64,000 nt of DNA from contig JAFWTC010000016.1 of the NCBI GenBank assembly GCA_017519045.1, positions 1 through 64,000 of the forward strand, given 5' to 3'. The stretch's first letter is position 1; every line of letters begins with the position of its first letter. The notes under the pieces are model-generated. The model made no database searches. It saw nothing but the letters and a program-made list of their open reading frames with translations, and was not told the origin of the DNA. The DNA is from Candidatus Methanomethylophilaceae archaeon (lineage in GTDB: Archaea; Thermoplasmatota; Thermoplasmata; Methanomassiliicoccales; Methanomethylophilaceae). Positions 17,317 through 25,994 of this stretch are shown here, in pieces. The position numbers were made by a program, and so were the translations under genes.

Positions 17317-18594
17317 TCACTGAGCCTGCCTGATCTCCCTGGGAAGGTCTCCGACCTCCACGGTCTTCTGCTCTCCGGAACCCATGTCCCTGAGCGTGGC
17401 CGCGCCGGCCTCCATCTCCTTCGCCCCGACTATGACGGCGTACCTGGCCCTCACTGCGGAGGCGTACTTCAGAGCCTTCGCCATCTTGCGGCCCGCGATG
17501 TCCACGTCGGCGGATATACCCTCGCGACGGAGCATGGCTGCGATCTCCGCAGCCTTCAGCCTCATGTCGTCGGTGACGGAAAGGACGTAGGCGTCGATCC
17601 CCCTGGGAACGTATTCCTGCCCCTCCTTCTCGGCGGCCAGGAGTATCCTGTCGAATCCGACCGCGAACCCGGTGGAGAACACCTTCTCGCCTCCGAAGAG
17701 CTCGGAAAGGGTGTACGATCCGCCTCCGCAGATCTGCTTCTCCGCGCCCAGCGCAGGGGCCTCGGCCTCGAACACCATTCCCGTGTAATAATCGAGCCCG
17801 CGGACCACCCCGAGGTCTATCTCCGGGGTCTCCACGCCCATGGCTTCGAGGAACGATACGACCTTCCTCAGGTAGTCCCCGACCTCTCCGGGAACCTTGT
17901 CGAGTACCTCCGGGCCGCCCACGGTCTCGGTGAGGTCGAATATGCCGTCGATTTCCGCGGCGGACACGCCCATCTCCTCCATCAGGGGGCGGGCCTCCTC
18001 GTAGAGCTTCTTGTCCAGCTTCTGAAGGACCTCGGCGGCCCTGTCGGCGGGAACCCCGGCGTCGGCTATCCTCTGCCTGAGGACGCCTATGTGGCCTATG
18101 CGTATCCTGTACTCCTTGAGCCCGAAGGCCTTGATCATGGAGGCCGCCATGGCTATGGCCTCGGCGTCCGTCTCCGGCCTGGCCCCGTTCTTGTACTCGG
18201 GATTGGCGCTCCCGATGATCTCCGCCCCGAACTGGAAGAACTCCCTGTACCTGCCGCTCTGGGGCCTCTCGTACCTGAAGCACTGGCCGAAGTAGAATAT
18301 CTTGATCGGCTTGGGGTCGTTGCTCATGCCGTTGACGAACATCCTGACGGCCGGAGCGGTCATCTCCGGACGGAGGGCGATGTCCCTGTCCCCCTTGTCC
18401 TTGAATGCGTACAGCTCCTTCAGGACGTTCGGCCCGGACCTGAGTATGAACAGCTCCGCATCCTCGAAAATGGGGGTCTCGACCTCCCTGAACCCGAACG
18501 TGAGGGCGACATGCCTGAGCCTGTTCTCATAGAACCTGCGTTTCTCCATCTCGTCCGGAAGGAAGTCCCTCGTACCGCGCGGACACTGAATCAT
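17317..18594 (-). CDS. hisS: Histidyl-tRNA synthetase
   Basis: 425 aa class II synthetase. Motif 1 region begins CPRGTRDFLPDE; motif 2 contains FRYERPQSGRYREFFQFG; the His-binding LDYYTGMVFE and motif 3 GFAVGFDRIL follow; the C-terminal anticodon-binding domain is about 325-425. The TATA box ATTATATAAC on the minus strand is 27 bases from the ATG (leaderless). Stops at TGA. Confidence 0.96.
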   Translation of the reverse strand: MIQCPRGTRDFLPDEMEKRRFYENRLRHVALTFGFREVETPIFEDAELFILRSGPNVLKELYAFKDKGDRDIALRPEMTAPAVRMFVNGMSNDPKPIKIFYFGQCFRYERPQSGRYREFFQFGAEIIGSANPEYKNGARPETDAEAIAMAASMIKAFGLKEYRIRIGHIGVLRQRIADAGVPADRAAEVLQKLDKKLYEEARPLMEEMGVSAAEIDGIFDLTETVGGPEVLDKVPGEVGDYLRKVVSFLEAMGVETPEIDLGVVRGLDYYTGMVFEAEAPALGAEKQICGGGSYTLSELFGGEKVFSTGFAVGFDRILLAAEKEGQEYVPRGIDAYVLSVTDDMRLKAAEIAAMLRREGISADVDIAGRKMAKALKYASAVRARYAVIVGAKEMEAGAATLRDMGSGEQKTVEVGDLPREIRQAQ

Positions 18595-18615
18595 GCGCTC
18601 CCGATTGCGGAGGCC

Positions 18616-18625
18616 GTTATATAAT
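18616..18625 (-). promoter_or_regulatory. TATA box of hisS
   Basis: ATTATATAAC on the minus strand, 27 bases upstream of the ATG at 18594. Confidence 0.6.
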
Positions 18626-18726
18626 TGTCCAAGACCGACGGCTTGCCCTTATCGTATTTACCAACCTTAATCCAATGGGAAAAAGGTAAAGAGCCTGACC
18701 AATGTAAACTGACAAGAGGAGACACG

Positions 18727-18906
18727 ATGCCGACTTCAACGGACTACAAGGACCTCGTCATTGACACGCCGGAGGCGGCGGCTGCTTTCGAATCCTTGTT
18801 CAGAGACTACAAGCCGTACAAAAAGAAGAAAGACCCCAGAATAAAGGAAGCCGATGCGGAATTCATGCGCCTCGTCGCCCTAGACTGCGGATACAAGGAA
18901 AAATGA
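18727..18906 (+). CDS. Small protein paired with a truncated acetyltransferase
   Basis: 59 aa, charged, with a Lys-rich middle (YKPYKKKKDP). GAGGAGA about 7 bases upstream sets ATG 18727, and the stop overlaps the next gene as ATGA. In bacteria and phages small genes of this sort precede GNAT-type acetyltransferases in toxin-antitoxin-like pairs; by position it could be the antitoxin-like partner. I do not recognise a DNA-binding motif. Confidence 0.55.
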   Translation: MPTSTDYKDLVIDTPEAAAAFESLFRDYKPYKKKKDPRIKEADAEFMRLVALDCGYKEK

Positions 18907-19103
18907 CCTCATCAGCCTTAGACGCATACAACATAGTCCCGCTTTCATCGTTCTTGGACACATACGGCATGAACACGTCCCAGACGTTGCTAGATAGATT
19001 CGTACCCCTGATCGATGCTCCTGCCTCTGATTATCTCAGAAAACATGCTATATTCATGGAGAAACACGACCTGTCAAGAACCTGCATGATGAGGTTCATC
19101 TAA
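18903..19103 (+). pseudogene. Truncated GNAT-like acetyltransferase remnant
   Basis: 66 aa. The pattern LDTYGM...DRFVPLIDAPASDYLRKHAIFMEKHDLSRT resembles the N-terminal portion of small phage-type GNAT acetyltransferases, which reads roughly ...FLxxxAIxFEKxxLSRTYL. The acetyl-CoA-binding core that should follow (about 100 more residues) is absent in all frames before the thrS promoter, so the gene is probably decayed. The similarity is judged by eye and weak. Confidence 0.45.
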
Positions 19104-19132
19104 ACGCTGATTTCTCGGTCCGCCGAGCGCTG

Positions 19133-19143
19133 TTATTATAAAA
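19133..19143 (+). promoter_or_regulatory. TATA box of thrS
   Basis: TTATTATAAAA, predicting a transcript start near 19163-19166 and a leader of about 50 bases, long for this organism. Confidence 0.55.
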
Positions 19144-19177
19144 GGAAGGCATACGGGCGGACAGCCAACAATCCCAG

Positions 19178-19196
19178 CCCGACTTCGTATTCGGGC
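19178..19196 (+). promoter_or_regulatory. Leader hairpin before thrS
   Basis: CCCGA...TCGGG stem with an eight-base loop (CTTCGTAT), ending about 20 bases before the thrS start, in one of the few long leaders in the window. It might control translation of thrS; nothing else in the sequence proves this. Confidence 0.3.
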
Positions 19197-19214
19197 GGGT
19201 GCTGAGTGATACGC

Positions 19215-20969
19215 ATGAAGGCACTATACAGCGACGGAACAGTTAAGGAATGCGAGGACGAACTCAAGGTCATAAGGCACACCGCCTCCCACGTGCTGGC
19301 GCAGGCCGTCCAGAGGCTCTACCCCGGCACCAAGCTGGCCATCGGGCCGGCCATCGACGACGGATTCTACTACGACTTCGACAAGGAGGGCGGATTCGCC
19401 CCCGAGGACCTGGACAAGCTCGAGGCGGAGATGAAGAAGATCGTCAAGGAGAACCTCAAGCTCGAGACGTTCACCAAGCCCCGCGAGGAGGCCATAGAGT
19501 TCCTCAGGTCCAAGGGCGAGGACTACAAGGTCCAGCTGGTCGAGGACCTCCCCGAGGACGCCCCCATCAGCTTCTACAAGCAGGGCGAGTTCGTGGACCT
19601 CTGCGCCGGGCCCCACGCCCTCTACACCAAGGCCGTGAAGGCGTTCAAGCTGCTGTCCATCGCAGGCGCTTACTGGCGCGGAAACGAGAAGAACAAGATG
19701 CTCCAGAGGATCTACGGCACCGCCTTCGCGAGCAAGGAGGCCCTGGACGCCCACCTCACCATGCTGGAGGAGGCCAAGAAGAGGGACCACCGCAGGCTCG
19801 GAAGGGAGCTGGGGCTGTTCGCGATAATGGAGGAGGGTCCGGGATTCCCGTTCTTCCTTCCCAAGGGCATGGTCCTGAAGAACGCCCTCATCGACTACTG
19901 GAGAGGGCTCCACATCAGGGAGGACTATCTGGAGATTTCCACCCCGATGATCCTCAGCCAGTCCCTCTGGCTGCAGTCCGGGCACTGGGACCATTACAAA
20001 GACAACATGTACACCACGACCATCGACGACGAGACCTACTGCGTCAAGCCGATGAACTGCCCTGGAAGCATCCTCACGTACAGGGTCCACACCCACTCCT
20101 ACAAGGAGCTCCCGATAAGGACCTGCGAGCTCGGCCTGGTCCACAGGCACGAGAGGTCCGGGACCCTCCACGGGCTGATGAGGGTCAGGTGCTTCACCCA
20201 GGACGACTCCCACATCTACGTCACCCCTGAGCAGATCACGGACGAGATCACCGGGATCGTCAGGCTCATAGACGAGGTCTACTCCAAGTTCGGCTTCAAA
20301 TACCACGTGGAGCTCTCCACCAGGCCCGAGGACAGCATGGGATCGGACGAGGACTGGGAGAGGGCCACGGACGGCCTCGTGACCGCCCTGAAGGTCTGCG
20401 GCCTGGAGTACGTGGTGAACGAGGGCGACGGGGCGTTCTACGGCCCCAAGATAGACTTCCACCTGGAGGACTCCATCGGAAGGACCTGGCAGTGCGGGAC
20501 CATCCAGCTGGACTTCCAGATGCCCCAGAGGTTCGACATCTCCTACGTCGGGACCGACGGCGAGAAGCACCGCCCGATAATGATCCACAGGGTGATATTC
20601 GGATCCGTCGAGAGGTTCATAGGCATCCTGATAGAGCACTACGCGGGCAAGTTCCCGGTCTGGATCTCCCCGGTCCAGGTGAAGGTGCTGTCGGTGTCCG
20701 AGAAGACCTTCGACTACGCTTCGAAGGTCGCCGCCAAGCTGAAGGCCGCCGGGATCAGGATGGAGCTCGACAACAGGGACGAGAAGATCGGATACAAGAT
20801 CCGCGAGGCCCAGCTCGAGAAGGTCCCGTACATGCTCGTCCTCGGAGAGAAGGAGAGCGAGGACGGCACCATAGTCACAGTCAGGTGCAGGGACGGCACG
20901 GACGCCGGCCAGATGAGGCTGGACGACTTCATAGCCAAGGTCGTAAAGGAGAACTCCGACAGGGTTTGA
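19215..20969 (+). CDS. thrS: Threonyl-tRNA synthetase, bacterial type, without TGS domain
   Basis: 584 aa. The editing domain signature HTASHVLAQA begins near residue 25, so the usual N-terminal TGS domain (about 60 residues) is missing; E. coli ThrRS is 642 aa. Class II motifs are present: MNCPGSI, the HRHERSG arm with the following RVRCFTQDDSH, and the C-terminal anticodon domain (about 480-584). The type is bacterial rather than the common archaeal form with a DTD-like editing domain. GTG 19206 is an alternative start. Confidence 0.94.
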   Translation: MKALYSDGTVKECEDELKVIRHTASHVLAQAVQRLYPGTKLAIGPAIDDGFYYDFDKEGGFAPEDLDKLEAEMKKIVKENLKLETFTKPREEAIEFLRSKGEDYKVQLVEDLPEDAPISFYKQGEFVDLCAGPHALYTKAVKAFKLLSIAGAYWRGNEKNKMLQRIYGTAFASKEALDAHLTMLEEAKKRDHRRLGRELGLFAIMEEGPGFPFFLPKGMVLKNALIDYWRGLHIREDYLEISTPMILSQSLWLQSGHWDHYKDNMYTTTIDDETYCVKPMNCPGSILTYRVHTHSYKELPIRTCELGLVHRHERSGTLHGLMRVRCFTQDDSHIYVTPEQITDEITGIVRLIDEVYSKFGFKYHVELSTRPEDSMGSDEDWERATDGLVTALKVCGLEYVVNEGDGAFYGPKIDFHLEDSIGRTWQCGTIQLDFQMPQRFDISYVGTDGEKHRPIMIHRVIFGSVERFIGILIEHYAGKFPVWISPVQVKVLSVSEKTFDYASKVAAKLKAAGIRMELDNRDEKIGYKIREAQLEKVPYMLVLGEKESEDGTIVTVRCRDGTDAGQMRLDDFIAKVVKENSDRV

Positions 20970-20978
20970 AACAATCGA

Positions 20979-21000
20979 GGGGCGGGGCGGTCCCCGTCCC
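20979..21000 (+). terminator. Hairpin terminator after thrS
   Basis: Nine-base-pair GC stem (GGGGCGGGG with CCCCGTCCC, one G-T pair), loop CGGT, followed by TTT. Confidence 0.6.
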
Positions 21001-21053
21001 TTTCATTAAAGAATTTTACAAACGAACAGAATTCCATTAAAGACGCTTTTTAA

Positions 21054-21063
21054 GACTATAGTC
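21054..21063. repeat. Palindrome GACTATAGTC in a convergent intergenic gap
   Basis: Perfect 10-bp palindrome between the thrS end and the convergent ATPase end; same core as at 17288-17299. Confidence 0.5.
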
Positions 21064-21092
21064 CTTCATCAGAAACCCTGATCGGGGACTGG

Positions 21093-21890
21093 TCATTGCT
21101 CCACCATCTCCTCGTCAGTGAGGGCCCTCTCCAGGATGATGTGCGGACGGCCTCTATCGTCTATGACGCGGCATTCCACGCCATAGACGCTGCGGATATC
21201 CTCCTCCGTAAACACCTCCTCCGGAGTTCCGGAGCGATGGATCACCCCTGGCCTTGCCATCATGACGACCTCGTCGGCGTATTTCGCCGATGCGTTCAGG
21301 TCATGGCTTACCATTATCACGGTCATTCCGATCTCGCGGGCGATGTCACGCAACAGCTCGGTCACCTGAAGCTGATGTCTAGCATCCAGATTGGCCGTCG
21401 GCTCGTCCAGGACCAGCACCCTCGGCGTCTGGGCGAGACCCTTGGCTATGGCCACCTTCTGATGCTGCCCTGCCGACAGCTCATTGGTGTTCTTCATGGC
21501 CAGGTCCTTTATGCCCATCATGTTCATGGCGCGTTTCGTTATCGTCCAGTCGAGGCTGCTGGCCCCGGACGTCTTACGATGCGGATACCTGCCGAGCATC
21601 ACCGTGTCCAGGACGTTCATGGCGAACGCGCCGCCGGAAGTGACCGGGACATAGCCCACGATACGGGCCATGTCATTGAGGGTGAAATCGGACACGTTCC
21701 TGCCATCTATGGTTATCCTGCCGGAGCTGGGCTTGAGCAATCCCATCATGCACTTCACCAAGGTGGATTTTCCGACCCCGTTGGGACCGACTATGCATAT
21801 CAGCCCGGGCCTGTCTATGACCAGGTCCACCCCATGGAGGACCTTCTCGGACCCGAAGCTGAAGTCTACCGATTCCAGCTCGATCCTCAT
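21093..21890 (-). CDS. FecE/BtuD-type ABC importer ATPase
   Basis: 265 aa. Walker A GPNGVGKST, signature LSAGQHQKVAIAKG, Walker B VLVLDEPTANLD, H-loop SHD. ATG 21890 overlaps the permease stop (ATGA) with GGAGGTG upstream. Last gene of the minus-strand operon dockerin protein-permease-ATPase. Closely similar in sequence to the ATPases at 27860 and 42578, so these systems are probably related by duplication. Confidence 0.93.
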   Translation of the reverse strand: MRIELESVDFSFGSEKVLHGVDLVIDRPGLICIVGPNGVGKSTLVKCMMGLLKPSSGRITIDGRNVSDFTLNDMARIVGYVPVTSGGAFAMNVLDTVMLGRYPHRKTSGASSLDWTITKRAMNMMGIKDLAMKNTNELSAGQHQKVAIAKGLAQTPRVLVLDEPTANLDARHQLQVTELLRDIAREIGMTVIMVSHDLNASAKYADEVVMMARPGVIHRSGTPEEVFTEEDIRSVYGVECRVIDDRGRPHIILERALTDEEMVEQ

Positions 21891-23059
21891 GTCCACACCT
21901 CCTTGCGCTGACGGATGATCAGATACAGGAACAGCGGCCCGCCGATGAACGCCGTGACTACTCCGACCTCCAACACCGTAGGAGCAAATGCTGCACGGCC
22001 GATGAAATCGGATATTAACAGTAAGAACGCGCCAAAGAACGCAGACGCAGGTATCAAATAACGGTTGTCAGAACCGATGAATATCCTGGCTATGTGCGGA
22101 GACACGAGACCTACGAAGCCTATGGTCCCCGTGAAGCTGACTATTGACGCCGTTATCAAGGAGACCGTAACCAGACAGACGATGCGGAGCCTGTTTGCGT
22201 CCACGCCCAGAGACTTGGCGCTCTCGTCGCCCGAGGCGAGCAAGTTGATTCTGCGCGAGAGGAACATGATGGCTATCGAACCGGCCGCGGTGACGGCGAG
22301 CATGACCGGGACGTCCGCCCAAAGCATGTTGTTCAGAGACCCGACCTGCCACCGATACAACGATGCAAGTGCATCAGGGTCGGCTATGAGCTTGAGGGCG
22401 GATGTGAGCGCATTGAATATGTACATGACCGCCAGCCCCGCCAGGATCATGCTGGTCGAAGACATGTTCCTCATGCGGGAAACGACCACTATCAGGAACG
22501 TAGGGACCAGGGAGAAGACGAACGCGTTTACGAGTATCCCTACCCCGGATCCGAAAAGGGTGAAGCCGGCCACGATGCTGACGGTGGCGCCGAACGCAGC
22601 TCCCGAGGAGACCCCGGTGGTATAAGAATCGGCCATGGGGTTCTTCAGAGTGCTCTGCATGACTGCTCCGGCCACGGCGAAGCCGAATCCGGCTATCAGG
22701 GCCACCAGGACCCTCGGAAGACGAAGGCTCCAGACCACGTGATCCTTCAGGAACTCGATAGGGTCCTCCGGAGGTCCGTGGAGGATGTGGTCCCATATTA
22801 TGCCGTATACTTCGAAGAAATCCAGCGGGTAATCGCCGTAGGTTATCACCAGCCCGCCCGCTATGAAGGAAAGGACGGCGAAGACTATCATGAAGGCGAT
22901 CTTGCGAGCGATGTATCCGCGATACTCCTGCTCTATATGAGCGTCCTGCTCCGTCTCCCCTCCGTCCCAGCGGGCATAGATGGACGCATCCTGCGCTATC
23001 GCCCCGATGTCCTCGTCTGGAACGGCTCTGCTGCGGAAGAGCCCGCGCATGGCTGACAT
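21887..23059 (-). CDS. FecCD/BtuC-type ABC importer permease
   Basis: 390 aa. A hydrophilic N-terminal extension of about 50 residues precedes some ten membrane helices. Signatures are LPRVLVALIAGFGFAVAGA, KNPMADSYTTGVSSGA and GTIGFVGLVSPHIARI. Same operon as the ATPase downstream and the dockerin-bearing binding protein upstream. An ATG three codons in is an alternative start. Confidence 0.92.
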   Translation of the reverse strand: MSAMRGLFRSRAVPDEDIGAIAQDASIYARWDGGETEQDAHIEQEYRGYIARKIAFMIVFAVLSFIAGGLVITYGDYPLDFFEVYGIIWDHILHGPPEDPIEFLKDHVVWSLRLPRVLVALIAGFGFAVAGAVMQSTLKNPMADSYTTGVSSGAAFGATVSIVAGFTLFGSGVGILVNAFVFSLVPTFLIVVVSRMRNMSSTSMILAGLAVMYIFNALTSALKLIADPDALASLYRWQVGSLNNMLWADVPVMLAVTAAGSIAIMFLSRRINLLASGDESAKSLGVDANRLRIVCLVTVSLITASIVSFTGTIGFVGLVSPHIARIFIGSDNRYLIPASAFFGAFLLLISDFIGRAAFAPTVLEVGVVTAFIGGPLFLYLIIRQRKEVWT

Positions 23060-23097
23060 GTTATCTCAAGAAAATGGGGCCGAAGCCCCGTGTTTGA

Positions 23098-25863
23098 TCA
23101 GATTGCGATTCCTCCGGTGGCCTGGTAGGCTGCAACGTCGAAATCGTACTGGAAGAACTGGTCCATGAACTCCTGGAAGATCGCGTCGGGGTTCATATCG
23201 GCGAATATCTCAGGATAGAACCACTTGGCCATATAGACGGCGCCGATGACGTAGGTCGTACCCTGGGAGACCAGGTTGTCGACCACGTGCACCTGGGTGC
23301 CGTAGGCGTCCGTCATGGTCTTCCAATACTTGACCGCGACATTGTAGAACTCGCGGTTGTCGTACTCATGGCCTTCCGGATACACAGGATCGCTGGTGAC
23401 CGTCCTCTTCTGGCCGTCCAGGTCGCTGTACACGATGGCGACGATGTAGTCGAGGTCGCTCTGGGCCTTCACCCATTCGTCTGCCACCACGACGTTGGTG
23501 CTGGTAGAGGTCAGGTTCCTGGTTATGATGTTGTTGGCACCTGCCAGTTGGCTGGTCTCGAACTTTCCGGAACGAGGGCCGTTGAAGGTGATGTTCCAGT
23601 CGTTGTAGGATCCCCTGGGGGCCAGGACGTTGACGATGTCCTTGGAGTCCAGCTTGGACACGGCATCGGAGATCTTGTTCAGCCACTTGTCCGCCCACTC
23701 GGCATAGGCGAGAGCCTCGGTGTTCTTGCAGAGCGCGAACCCGAGCGTGAGCGTTCCCTCGATCACCCTGTTGTCCTCCCAGCTGGAAATACGAAGGATA
23801 TCCATGGTGGTACGGTTGGCGGGGAGGGCCTTCTCCAGCGTCTGGCAGTAGATGGTCCTGGACCCGGTGGCGATAAGGTCGGGGTTGTAGCTTATCATCA
23901 GGTCGGCGCTGGGATCCTTCCTCTCGTTGTAGGAGTTGAAGATCACCGGTATGCCGTCCTTGTAGGCGGACGCATAGATGTGGCCAGCAGACTGGTAGTC
24001 CCAGGCGATGACCTTGTCCATGGCGTGGATGGTCTGGAGCTGCTTGCTGTTCTGCTCGTAGGTGGACACGACGGTCTTCGCAGGGAAGTGGAAGCTGTTG
24101 AGGGCTCCGTCGACATCCATGTAGTAGACGAGCTGCTTGGGAGAATCGGGAGTCGCCATGTACATGCTCTCGATCTTGTCGATGTCCTTCTGGTCCAGGA
24201 CGCCGTCCTGATTGGCGTCGGCGACACGGATCCTCTCGGAGAACTCCGAAAGCTTCACGTCGAACATTATCTCGTTGTTCTTTCCGGCGATGATTCCCTT
24301 GATGTAATCGATGTCAGCCCTGTCAAGCACGTCGTCCATATTGGCGTTCCCGACGATCCACAGCCTTCCTTCGGCAGGAGCGGTGTAGCGCGAGGGATCG
24401 TCGGTGACTATCTCGGTGACGGATGTAGGAACGTCTTCGGGAAGCAGGAACACCTCGGCGTTCACGAGGCAGGTGGAGGGGTTCATGCCCTTCATGTACT
24501 TCTGGTACTCCTGGTTAAGGTACTCGGTGGTGTATTTCTTAGACAGCTCAGGAATGAAGTACGAGGCGACGAACATCTTGTACAGCACGACCTCCGGTCC
24601 GTTGCATATCTCCTGGCCTATGAGGGCGAAGGAGCCGTTGTAGCCGACGAAGGAGTCATGCTCCGCGATGGCGTCCGCCTCAGGCTCGATGAGCTTCAGG
24701 GCGGCAGCCCTCTCGGCGTCGTTGGTGGCCTTGTCGTAGGCGGAGATGATCTTCTGGAACAGGGTCTGAGCCTCTCCGACGACCTTGGTCATGCCGAGCC
24801 TCTGCATCTCGAGGATGGCCTCGTTGTTCAAGGAGGCGTACTTGGCGTCCGCACCGGTCCCGATGAGGTAGGCCATGTTGTCGCATCCGCAGAGCTTGCT
24901 GATCTCGCATTCCGAGAGGCCCTCTCCGCGCAGCTTGATGTCGTTTACCCCGAGGGTGTAGTTGTGGAGAACGATTATTCCCTTGTCCTTGGTCGAGACC
25001 TTCTTCAAAGCGGCGGATATCTCGGAATCGACGGTGTCGTTCCAGTTGGTCCAGGAGCCGATCTTGGATTTCACAGTAGAAGCGTGGGTGGTGTCGAAGG
25101 ACAGCATGTACGCGAGGGTGATCATTCCCTCGGCGATGCGGGTTCCCTCGGTGCACGGGAGCCTCACGACGTCGACGGGGAGGCCTTTGAAGATGGTCTC
25201 ATAGTCCTCGGGCATTCCGTTGGCGTCACCGACCACGGTCAGGCCGCCCTTGTTCTGGTAGTCCCTGTAGAGTCCGAGAAGGATCTCGGAATTGGGGTTT
25301 CCGTCGTTGTTCTGGCCCTTGTTCACTATGTTGTTGAGGGCGGTGGACGTGAATCCGACGAAGGAGAACTGGTTCTTCCCTCCCTCGGTTATTCCGACGA
25401 CCTTGTCGATGCATCCCAGTGCGGCCACCATCTCGGTGGTCCTCCTGAATCCGACGACCATGTTGTTGATCGGCACGTTGACGCTCTCGACGGAGTCCTT
25501 GGCGTTGATGTAGAAAAGCTTTGACGGCTTGAGGTCGACGATCTTCTGGAGGTCGTCCACGTCTTTCTTGTCTATCACGCCGTCCTGGTTGACGTCGCAA
25601 TAGAAATTCGCGGTCCTCTTGCCTCCGATGACGTCCTTGACGTAGTTGATGTCGGAGGAGTCTATCTTGTCATCTGCATTGGCATTGCCCAGCACGTTCA
25701 GACGAGCGTACGTCGACGGCAGCGTCTTGACGGCGGGTATGGCGTCACCATCCCCTTTGTCGTCGCTGGAACCGCCGTTGTTCATCAAAACAAAGGCGGC
25801 GCATGCGGCGGCTATGGCGATGATGGCGACAATAGCGATTATTAGCGCTGTATTCTTCGCCAT
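23098..25863 (-). CDS. Double substrate-binding protein with two dockerin-like modules
   Basis: 921 aa surface protein. An N-terminal membrane anchor (about residues 5-26) is followed by a dockerin-like pair of EF-hand loops (about 58-110: NANADDKIDSSD, DVNQDGVIDKKD), a FepB/BtuF-like binding domain (about 115-480), a second dockerin-like pair (about 495-570: NANMDDVLDRAD, DANQDGVLDQKD) and a second binding domain (about 575-921). It stands at the head of the permease-ATPase operon. Dockerins bind cohesins in cellulosomes; here they may dock two receptors to a surface partner. Ligand unknown. Confidence 0.85.
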   Translation of the reverse strand: MAKNTALIIAIVAIIAIAAACAAFVLMNNGGSSDDKGDGDAIPAVKTLPSTYARLNVLGNANADDKIDSSDINYVKDVIGGKRTANFYCDVNQDGVIDKKDVDDLQKIVDLKPSKLFYINAKDSVESVNVPINNMVVGFRRTTEMVAALGCIDKVVGITEGGKNQFSFVGFTSTALNNIVNKGQNNDGNPNSEILLGLYRDYQNKGGLTVVGDANGMPEDYETIFKGLPVDVVRLPCTEGTRIAEGMITLAYMLSFDTTHASTVKSKIGSWTNWNDTVDSEISAALKKVSTKDKGIIVLHNYTLGVNDIKLRGEGLSECEISKLCGCDNMAYLIGTGADAKYASLNNEAILEMQRLGMTKVVGEAQTLFQKIISAYDKATNDAERAAALKLIEPEADAIAEHDSFVGYNGSFALIGQEICNGPEVVLYKMFVASYFIPELSKKYTTEYLNQEYQKYMKGMNPSTCLVNAEVFLLPEDVPTSVTEIVTDDPSRYTAPAEGRLWIVGNANMDDVLDRADIDYIKGIIAGKNNEIMFDVKLSEFSERIRVADANQDGVLDQKDIDKIESMYMATPDSPKQLVYYMDVDGALNSFHFPAKTVVSTYEQNSKQLQTIHAMDKVIAWDYQSAGHIYASAYKDGIPVIFNSYNERKDPSADLMISYNPDLIATGSRTIYCQTLEKALPANRTTMDILRISSWEDNRVIEGTLTLGFALCKNTEALAYAEWADKWLNKISDAVSKLDSKDIVNVLAPRGSYNDWNITFNGPRSGKFETSQLAGANNIITRNLTSTSTNVVVADEWVKAQSDLDYIVAIVYSDLDGQKRTVTSDPVYPEGHEYDNREFYNVAVKYWKTMTDAYGTQVHVVDNLVSQGTTYVIGAVYMAKWFYPEIFADMNPDAIFQEFMDQFFQYDFDVAAYQATGGIAI

Positions 25864-25882
25864 ATTGGAGCATACGTCCGAT

Positions 25883-25893
25883 GTAATAAATAT
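25883..25893 (-). promoter_or_regulatory. TATA box of the dockerin/binding-protein operon
   Basis: ATATTTATTAC on the minus strand, centred 25 bases from the ATG at 25863. Confidence 0.5.
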
Positions 25894-25923
25894 GTAGTGT
25901 ATATAACAGATTTAAATTGGATT

Positions 25924-25939
25924 GCTTGAATAGTCAATC
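25924..25939. promoter_or_regulatory. Operator-like site, degenerate copy
   Basis: GCTTGAATAGTCAATC, matching most of the palindrome ACTTGA-N4-TCAAGT found at 25958 and 31256. It lies between the divergent promoters of the two uptake operons. Confidence 0.45.
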
Positions 25940-25948
25940 AATAGTACA

Positions 25949-25957
25949 GATTTATCT
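25949..25957 (+). promoter_or_regulatory. TATA box of the methyltransferase-transporter operon
   Basis: GATTTATCT just before the operator at 25958; transcription should start near 25979 and leave a short leader with GGAGG (25984-25988). Confidence 0.5.
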
Positions 25958-25973
25958 ACTTGATTAATCAAGT
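25958..25973. promoter_or_regulatory. Operator palindrome ACTTGATTAATCAAGT
   Basis: Perfect 16-bp palindrome between TATA box and predicted transcription start, where a bound repressor would block initiation. The same arms recur before the paralogous methyltransferase at 31256-31271. The nearby MarR-type gene (30035) is a candidate regulator. Confidence 0.65.
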
Positions 25974-25994
25974 CAATCCGAATGGAGGCACCAT

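Noticed and set aside
23287-25524. Long open frame on the plus strand opposite the dockerin gene
   Set aside because: Mirror of a GC-rich coding strand, with Val/Asp/Gly-rich nonsense composition and no family signature.
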